The position numbers were made by a program, and so were the translations under genes. A stretch of DNA of 5,489 bases from an uncultured Bordetella sp. GTDB lineage: Bacteria > Pseudomonadota > Gammaproteobacteria > Burkholderiales > Burkholderiaceae_B. Shown here piece by piece: positions 1-5,489 of the stretch. Location: positions 1 through 5,489 of the forward strand of contig CALGFL010000268.1 in assembly GCA_937881145.1 (NCBI GenBank). The letters run 5' to 3'. Every line of letters starts with the position of its first letter. The stretch's first letter is position 1. Below the pieces are notes generated by a model that was given only the letters and a program-made list of their open reading frames with translations, had not been told where the DNA came from and ran no database searches.

Positions 1-957
1 GCCGGAGCTTCGGGTGACGATACCATGCCGGTCGTGATCGGTATCGCAAGCGAAAGCCACATCGAAGCCGTCGCGCCGGCCGATCAGCGCCTGCATCGCA
101 TACGGCGACGACGGGTCCATGCGGATGCGCCCGTCCCAATCGACGCTCATGAAGCCGAAGGTCGGGTCGACGGTATCGTCGATCACGGTGAGATCGAGAC
201 CGTAGCGCGCGGCGATCGGCTTCCAGTAATGCACGCCCGCGCCGCCCAGCGGATCGACGCCCAGGCGGATCGGCGAACCACGCAAAATGTCCATGTCGAC
301 GACGCTGGCCAGATCGCCCACATAGACGTTAAGAAAATCATGCCGATGCGTCGTCGAAGCGCCCATCGCCTTGGACAGCGGTACGCGGCGCACGCCTTCG
401 AGCCGGCTTTCGAGCAGGCGGTTCGCCGCCGCTTCGATCCAGCCAGTCACGGCCTCGCCGGCCGGTCCGCCGTTCGATGGGTTGTATTTGAAGCCGCCGC
501 TTTCCGGCGGATTGTGCGAAGGCGTCACGACGATGCCGTCGGCCAGGCCCGCGCCGCGATTCCGGTTGTACGCGACGATGGCATGCGATACCGCGGGCGT
601 GGGGGTGTATTCGCCATTTTGCGCGATCATGACCTGCACGCCGTTGGCCGCCAGGACTTCGAGCGCGCTCGCATAGGCCGGCTCGGAAAGCGCGTGCGTG
701 TCGATACCGATGAACAGCGGACCGTCTATGCCCTGCCGCGCGCGGTACAGGCAGATGGCCTGCGTGATCGCCAATACATGCCACTCGTTGAAACTGCATC
801 TGAGCGAAGAGCCGCGATGTCCGGACGTGCCGAAAACGACCCTTTGCTCCGGTATGTGCGGATCGGGCCGATCGCTGTAATACGCCGTGATCAGCCGGGG
901 GACATTGACCAGCATCGAGCGGGGCGCCGGCTTTCCGGCCAGAGAACTGACATGCAT
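1..957 (-). CDS. pgm: Phosphoglucomutase, alpha-D-glucose-phosphate-specific (partial, C-terminus beyond window)
   Basis: Cytosolic enzyme interconverting glucose-1-phosphate and glucose-6-phosphate through a phosphoserine, linking glycogen, sucrose or nucleotide-sugar metabolism to glycolysis. The 319 visible residues align from end to end with my recollection of E. coli Pgm (about 546 residues), so roughly the last 40% lies off the left edge. Visible motifs: FGTSGHRG (42-49), DTHALSEPA (86-94), the catalytic loop TPSHNPP (145-151) with phospho-acceptor Ser147, and the metal loop CDTDHDRHG (304-312) with Asp305, Asp307 and Asp309 followed by Arg310. The metal loop differs slightly from the NDPDYDR I recall in E. 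coli but keeps all three aspartates. The start at 957 is chosen because it has a perfect GGAGGT six bases upstream and because its N-terminus (MHVSSLAGKPAPRS) lines up with the E. coli one. An in-frame ATG at 987 would add ten residues and overlap the pgi stop as ATGA. Third gene of the leftward HAD-pgi-pgm set. Confidence 0.96.
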   Translation of the reverse strand, partial: MHVSSLAGKPAPRSMLVNVPRLITAYYSDRPDPHIPEQRVVFGTSGHRGSSLRCSFNEWHVLAITQAICLYRARQGIDGPLFIGIDTHALSEPAYASALEVLAANGVQVMIAQNGEYTPTPAVSHAIVAYNRNRGAGLADGIVVTPSHNPPESGGFKYNPSNGGPAGEAVTGWIEAAANRLLESRLEGVRRVPLSKAMGASTTHRHDFLNVYVGDLASVVDMDILRGSPIRLGVDPLGGAGVHYWKPIAARYGLDLTVIDDTVDPTFGFMSVDWDGRIRMDPSSPYAMQALIGRRDGFDVAFACDTDHDRHGIVTRSSG

Positions 958-963
958 TCCAAT

Positions 964-969
964 ACCTCC
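964..969 (-). promoter_or_regulatory. Ribosome binding site of pgm
   Basis: GGAGGT on the minus strand, six bases before the ATG at 957. It lies in the 26-base gap between the pgi stop and pgm. It decides the start in favour of 957 over the in-frame ATG at 987, which overlaps the pgi stop codon. Confidence 0.8.
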
Positions 970-983
970 AGCCGCATCCGGAC

Positions 984-2657
984 TCATGACAATGAAGTCC
1001 GCAGATAGCGATACTGCCGAATCAACGCATTGGTCGAACTATCATGGTCCAGCCAGTCCGGTGCCTCCTCCTGGAGCTCGGGAAGAATCTTCCCCGCGAG
1101 CCGCTTGCCCAGTTCGACACCCCATTGATCGAACGAGTCGATATTCCAGATGATGCCTTGCGTGAAAATGCTGTGCTCGTATAGCGCGACGAGTTTGCCC
1201 AGCGTTTCGGGAGTCAGGCATTCGGCGAGAATCGTGCTGGAAGGACGATTGCCCTCGCAGACGAGAAACGGCGCCAGCCAGGGCGGCGTTCCGTCTGCCT
1301 CTATCTGAGCCGCTGTCTTGCCGAAGGCGAGCGCCTCGGTTTGCGCGAATAGATTCGCCGCCAGCAAGTCATGTGTCTGGTCGAGCGGATTCAGGCTCCG
1401 GCCGAATCCGATGAAATCGCATGGAATGAGATGGGTGCCCTGGTGGATGAGTTGATAAAACGAATGCTGGCCGTTGGTGCCTGGTTCGCCCCAATATATC
1501 TGGCCGGTCGGATAGGCGAACCGCGTTCCATCGCATGAGACATGCTTGCCGTTGCTCTCCATCGCCAACTGCTGGAGATACGCGGGAAATCGCTTCAGAT
1601 AATGCTCGTAGGGCAATACCGCGACCGTCTCCGCGCCGAAGAAATTGCTGTACCAGACCGAAAGCAACCCCATCAGGACCGGAAGATTGCGTTCGAACGG
1701 CGTAGTGCGGAAATGCTGGTCCATCGCGTGAAAACCCGCCAGCAGCGCACGAAAATTCTCCGGCCCGATGGCCATCATGATCGACAGGCCTCCTGCGGAA
1801 TCCATCGAATACCGGCCTCCGACCCAGTCCCAGAGGCGGAACATGTACTCCGTGTCGATGCCGAAATCCGCCACGCCCTGCGCATTGGTCGACACGGCGA
1901 CGAAGTGATGGCGCAGCGCGCCCTCGTCGCCCAGCGCGCGCAGGCTCCACTCGCGGGCAAGACGCGCGTTGCTCAAGGTTTCGGCCGTCGTGAAGGATTT
2001 CGAGCAGATGATGAACAGCGTCTCCGCCGGATCGAGATCGCGCGTGCTTTCCGCGAAATCGCTTCCATCCACGTTGGAGACGAAGCGAAATTGCATATTG
2101 CGCTGGCTATAGTGGCGCAGTGCCTCGCAAGCCATCTCCGGACCCAGGCCGGAACCTCCGACACCGATATTGACGATGTTGCGGATCGGCCGGCCCGTGT
2201 GGCCGCGCCAGAGCCCGGCACGGACATCCTCGCAAAAAGCCGTCATGCGCTCGAGCACCGCCTGCACGCCGGGCACGACATCGGTGCCGTCGACAAAAAT
2301 GCGCTCGCTGAACGACGCGCGCAAGGCCACGTGGAGCGCGGGCCGCTGCTCGGTCACATTGATCGCGGCGCCGGTGAACATTGCATCGATGCGCTGCGCC
2401 AGATCGCATTCGCGGGCCAGCCGCAGCAAGAGCGCGATCGTCTCGCCGGTTACCCGATGCTTGGAATAGTCGAAATAGAGACCGGCCGCGTCGAGCACCA
2501 TGCGTTCGCCGCGCGATGCGTCGTTTGCAAAGAAATCCCGCAGATGCAGATTGCGGATCTGGCGGTGATGCGCCAGCAGCGCTTGCCAGGCCGGACGTTC
2601 GGTAAGTGACTCCACCGGCATCCCGACTGGCTGTGATCGCTGCAATATCGATTTCAT
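984..2657 (-). CDS. pgi: Glucose-6-phosphate isomerase
   Basis: Cytosolic glycolytic and gluconeogenic enzyme interconverting glucose-6-phosphate and fructose-6-phosphate. The 557 residues match the usual bacterial length (about 550), so the gene is complete. Visible features: first SIS domain with [13 protein letters not shown] (163-175) and phosphate loop [10 protein letters not shown] (219-228); family signature [15 protein letters not shown] (278-292) with Arg282; [12 protein letters not shown] (360-371) with catalytic Glu367; [16 protein letters not shown] (393-408) with His398; [11 protein letters not shown] (437-447); and the C-terminal signature [13 protein letters not shown] (506-518) with Lys518. 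Roles are assigned by family knowledge. The signature reads MDSAGG where LWSAIG or similar is usual. The frame stays open upstream to an ATG at 2903, but that extension lies inside the HAD gene and resembles nothing. The ATG at 2657 is chosen because AAGGAG sits five bases before it and it overlaps the HAD stop as ATGA, implying translational coupling. Confidence 0.97.
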   Translation of the reverse strand: MKSILQRSQPVGMPVESLTERPAWQALLAHHRQIRNLHLRDFFANDASRGERMVLDAAGLYFDYSKHRVTGETIALLLRLARECDLAQRIDAMFTGAAINVTEQRPALHVALRASFSERIFVDGTDVVPGVQAVLERMTAFCEDVRAGLWRGHTGRPIRNIVNIGVGGSGLGPEMACEALRHYSQRNMQFRFVSNVDGSDFAESTRDLDPAETLFIICSKSFTTAETLSNARLAREWSLRALGDEGALRHHFVAVSTNAQGVADFGIDTEYMFRLWDWVGGRYSMDSAGGLSIMMAIGPENFRALLAGFHAMDQHFRTTPFERNLPVLMGLLSVWYSNFFGAETVAVLPYEHYLKRFPAYLQQLAMESNGKHVSCDGTRFAYPTGQIYWGEPGTNGQHSFYQLIHQGTHLIPCDFIGFGRSLNPLDQTHDLLAANLFAQTEALAFGKTAAQIEADGTPPWLAPFLVCEGNRPSSTILAECLTPETLGKLVALYEHSIFTQGIIWNIDSFDQWGVELGKRLAGKILPELQEEAPDWLDHDSSTNALIRQYRYLRTSLS

Positions 2658-3358
2658 GAAGACTCCTTGTCGAATTTTGACTGCCTGTCGCTGCCCGATC
2701 GGGCAGCCAGAACGGCTTCGCTCAGATCGCCGATATGCTCGATGACGATATCGGCCGGCGGGTATGCGATAACGTCCGGGTCCCGCGCATAATGTCCTTG
2801 GCGCACGAAAACCGTCGTCAAGCGCTCCCCCCAACTCTGCTTCATCGCCGACAGAATGCGCAATTTGTCGTCGACCATCACATAGCGAAGGGCGGGATAG
2901 CACCTTGCGATCTCGTCGAGCATCGTTTCTTTATGGATATAGATCAGCACGCGTCCGCGCACCTCGTCCCATAGCCCGGAGCGTTTTATCTTGTGCGGCT
3001 GGAAGACGGCATCGCCGTCGGAAACAATGACGGTCCTGCCCATCGCGCGCAGGCGCCGCAAGGCATCCAGCGCGCCGGGATAAACACGGCCGGCAAAGGG
3101 ATAGTCGATCAGGAACGAAGACATCCGCATTACGTTCGTATCGCTCCGGTCTTTTCGCCGAAAGCACTGAAATGCTCCCAGGTAGTCCACATAGCCCAGC
3201 TCGATGCGCAGCGTTTCGGAAATCGCCCAGTACCTGTCGCTATCGGTCTTTCCGAAATCATGCTCCATGCGCGAGCGCAAGTCTTCCAGCACCGCGTCGT
3301 TGTCGAAAAGCGTGTTGTCGCAATCGAAGAGAAGGATCACGTCGTCGGAGTCGGGCAT
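2654..3358 (-). CDS. HAD-superfamily hydrolase, substrate unknown
   Basis: Soluble 234-residue protein with all four HAD motifs. Motif I is [13 protein letters not shown] (9-21), with nucleophile Asp12 and acid/base Asp14. Motif II is VIVSDGD (110-116) with Ser113. The motif III lysine is Lys123 or Lys125 in HKIKRSGLW. Motif IV is [10 protein letters not shown] (160-169) with Asp163 and Asp164. The stretch from about 22 to 90, between motifs I and II, is the right size for a helical C1-type cap, so a small phosphorylated metabolite is the likely substrate. No signal peptide or membrane segment is visible. ATG at 3358 follows AAGGG by five bases. It is the first gene of the leftward set and its stop overlaps the pgi start by four bases, so the two are probably co-translated. 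From memory, similar proteins of this length with the DNTL(L/F)DND motif occur near sugar-phosphate genes in several proteobacteria, but I know of no characterised member. A sugar phosphatase or a metabolite-repair role is inference only. Confidence 0.9.
   Translation of the reverse strand: MPDSDDVILLFDCDNTLFDNDAVLEDLRSRMEHDFGKTDSDRYWAISETLRIELGYVDYLGAFQCFRRKDRSDTNVMRMSSFLIDYPFAGRVYPGALDALRRLRAMGRTVIVSDGDAVFQPHKIKRSGLWDEVRGRVLIYIHKETMLDEIARCYPALRYVMVDDKLRILSAMKQSWGERLTTVFVRQGHYARDPDVIAYPPADIVIEHIGDLSEAVLAARSGSDRQSKFDKESS
2663..2668 (-). promoter_or_regulatory. Ribosome binding site of pgi
   Basis: AAGGAG on the minus strand, five bases before the ATG at 2657 and inside the last codons of the HAD gene. 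It fixes the pgi start against the longer open frame beginning at 2903 and against the internal Met13 of the chosen protein. Confidence 0.78.
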
Positions 3359-3363
3359 TTTTT

Positions 3364-3368
3364 CCCTT
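3364..3368 (-). promoter_or_regulatory. Ribosome binding site of the HAD gene
   Basis: AAGGG on the minus strand, separated by five adenines from the ATG at 3358. Moderate match to the Shine-Dalgarno consensus; it supports this start, which also places motif I at the usual distance from the N-terminus. Confidence 0.6.
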
Positions 3369-3526
3369 GCACAGGATCGTCGCAGCCATCGGAACTGTCA
3401 GCAGTCTGAGCGGGATATGCCGTGCCATCTGTCTGCCAGCGTACAGGCCAGGCCGCGGTACGGTAGCGAACTGAGTCCAGGCTCCGACAGGCGCATCTTG
3501 CCGCGAGGGTATCCCCGTCAACGCCC

Positions 3527-3533
3527 AAGGAGG
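3527..3533 (+). promoter_or_regulatory. Ribosome binding site of gnd
   Basis: AAGGAGG, a near-perfect complement to the 16S rRNA tail, ending four bases before the ATG at 3538. The spacing is slightly short, but no other start lies close by, and the chosen start places the Rossmann glycine motif at residue 7. Confidence 0.78.
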
Positions 3534-3537
3534 CGCC

Positions 3538-4566
<1,029 letters not shown>

Positions 4567-4568
4567 TC

Positions 4569-5489
4569 ATGCTCCCCTTCAAATCGGATGCTTTCGTTTT
4601 CTTCGGTGCCACCGGCGACCTGGCCAGCAAGCAGATATTTCCCGCGCTGCAGGCGATGGCAAGGCACGGCCGACTGGACATCCCGGTCATCGGCGTGGGC
4701 AGAACGGATTTGAGCCGCCAGCAGTTCGTCTCCCGTGCCCACGACAGCATCGAAAAGCATGGCGTCCCGAATGACAACGTATTCAAGACCCTTGCATCCC
4801 GGCTCCTGTATATCGGCGGCGATCTGCTGGACGGTGCGACCTACCCGCGGCTGCGGACCGCATTGGGTCCGGCCCGGCACCCTCTGTTCTATCTCGCCAT
4901 TCCTCCGGAGATGTTCGGCCGGGTGATCCAAGGCCTGGTCGAATCGGGTTACGCGCAAGGCGCGCGCGTGATCGTCGAAAAGCCGTTCGGGCGCGATCTT
5001 GCCTCGGCACAGGCGCTGAACCGGTTGCTGACGCAGTCTTTCCCCGCGTCCGCCCTCTTTCGCATCGATCATTACCTGGGCAAGGAGCCGATCCAGAACC
5101 TGCTCTATTTCCGCTTTGCCAACACGCTGCTCGAGCCGCTCTGGAACCGGGAGCATATCGCCGGCGTCCAGGTCACCATGGCCGAATCGTTCGGAGTCCT
5201 GGGCCGCGGCAGCTTTTATGAAAAGGTGGGCACGATACGCGATGTCGTGCAGAACCACCTGCTCCAGGTTGTCTCGCTGCTCGCGGCCGACGTCCCGGCC
5301 GACGGCAGCCCCGAAGCGCTGGGCGATGCGAAATCGCGGGTCTTCGAAGCCATGCGGCCGATCTCTCCGGGCGAAACGGTACGCGGCCAGTTCCGCGGCT
5401 ACCTCGAAGAACGCAATGTCGACGCCCGCTCCACCGTAGAGACCTACGTTGCCCTGCGCCCGCATATCGACAACGAGCGCTGGGCGGGC
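4569..5489 (+). CDS. zwf: Glucose-6-phosphate 1-dehydrogenase (partial, C-terminus beyond window)
   Basis: Oxidises glucose-6-phosphate to 6-phosphogluconolactone with NAD(P)+, the entry step of the oxidative pentose phosphate and Entner-Doudoroff routes. The 307 visible residues are about two thirds of a usual 450-500-residue enzyme. Visible motifs: cofactor loop [12 protein letters not shown] (11-22), GVGRTDLS (42-49), FYLAIPP (107-113), [11 protein letters not shown] (134-144), the active-site signature [10 protein letters not shown] (164-173) with His168 and Lys172, and [14 protein letters not shown] (221-234) with the probable general base His230. Thr15 and Arg45 sit where the Leuconostoc enzyme has residues tied to NADP binding, so NADP use is plausible and dual use possible. 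ATG at 4569 is the only sensible start: the next methionine would remove the cofactor loop. No Shine-Dalgarno is visible before it; it lies two bases after the gnd stop, so translation is probably coupled to gnd. Confidence 0.96.
   Translation, partial: MLPFKSDAFVFFGATGDLASKQIFPALQAMARHGRLDIPVIGVGRTDLSRQQFVSRAHDSIEKHGVPNDNVFKTLASRLLYIGGDLLDGATYPRLRTALGPARHPLFYLAIPPEMFGRVIQGLVESGYAQGARVIVEKPFGRDLASAQALNRLLTQSFPASALFRIDHYLGKEPIQNLLYFRFANTLLEPLWNREHIAGVQVTMAESFGVLGRGSFYEKVGTIRDVVQNHLLQVVSLLAADVPADGSPEALGDAKSRVFEAMRPISPGETVRGQFRGYLEERNVDARSTVETYVALRPHIDNERWAG

Larger units (their letters stand above)
3359..3537. promoter_or_regulatory. Divergent intergenic region between the HAD-pgi-pgm and gnd-zwf sets
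   Basis: The only non-coding gap of any size in the window (179 bases), lying between divergent starts, so promoters for both gene sets are expected here. This is inferred from layout. I could not find a convincing sigma-70 pair. On the minus strand TTGACG (3521-3516) resembles a -35 box but has no good -10 at 16-18 bases. On the plus strand CTGTCA followed by TATGCC around 3395-3421 is weak and has a short spacer. A short inverted repeat CGTAC/GTACG (3440-3444 and 3458-3462, loop of 13) is present but too small to call an operator. I saw no HexR-like palindrome of the kind found before zwf in some gammaproteobacteria. Confidence 0.55.

Noticed and set aside
338..799. Minus-strand 153-codon open frame inside pgm
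   Set aside because: It lies in a different frame from the phosphoglucomutase reading, which has uninterrupted family motifs across the same bases; the product is Arg- and His-rich low-information sequence.
958..987. Longer pgm start at 987, overlapping the pgi stop as ATGA
   Set aside because: The perfect GGAGGT lies downstream of it and serves the ATG at 957, and the added ten residues precede the point where homology with E. coli Pgm begins. It remains possible as a minor start.
2658..2903. An 82-residue N-terminal extension of Pgi, starting at the ATG at 2903
   Set aside because: It lies wholly within the HAD gene in another frame, has no resemblance to Pgi N-termini, and the ATG at 2657 has a good ribosome site and yields the normal family length.
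3440..3462. Inverted repeat CGTAC/GTACG in the divergent region as an operator
   Set aside because: Only five-base arms that do not extend in either direction; expected by chance in a region of this size.
3493..3521. Sigma-70 promoter on the minus strand using TTGACG at 3521-3516
   Set aside because: The -35 match is good, but the hexamers 16-18 bases away (AAGATG, AGATGC, GATGCG) are poor -10 boxes.

Overview
The window looks like chromosomal DNA from a GC-rich (about 60% by eye) proteobacterium, possibly a beta- or gammaproteobacterium. That placement is inferred from composition, strong Shine-Dalgarno sites and resemblance of the proteins to proteobacterial families. No RNA gene, mobile element, CRISPR array or phage feature is visible.

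Layout: five protein genes form two divergent blocks around a 179-base gap (3359-3537). Leftward, on the minus strand, are a HAD-superfamily hydrolase gene (2654-3358), glucose-6-phosphate isomerase pgi (984-2657) and phosphoglucomutase pgm (start at 957, running off the left edge). The HAD and pgi genes overlap by four bases (ATGA), and pgm begins 26 bases after the pgi stop. Rightward, on the plus strand, are a short-form, probably NAD-dependent 6-phosphogluconate dehydrogenase gene gnd (3538-4566) and, two bases later, glucose-6-phosphate dehydrogenase zwf (4569, running off the right edge). Nearly every base is coding, and both end genes are cut by the window.

Together the enzymes cover the glucose-6-phosphate node. 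Pgm links glucose-1-phosphate (glycogen, sucrose, nucleotide sugars) to glucose-6-phosphate. Pgi links that to fructose-6-phosphate. Zwf and Gnd take glucose-6-phosphate through the oxidative pentose phosphate branch to ribulose-5-phosphate, CO2 and reduced cofactor. The 6-phosphogluconolactonase gene that would complete the branch is not in the window. The HAD protein is the one member without an assignable substrate, and its tight overlap with pgi makes it the most open question here.

I see no new kind of system. The notable points are the HAD gene embedded in the sugar-phosphate operon, the likely NAD preference of Gnd, small departures from consensus in Pgi and Pgm, and long antisense open frames that codon usage explains.
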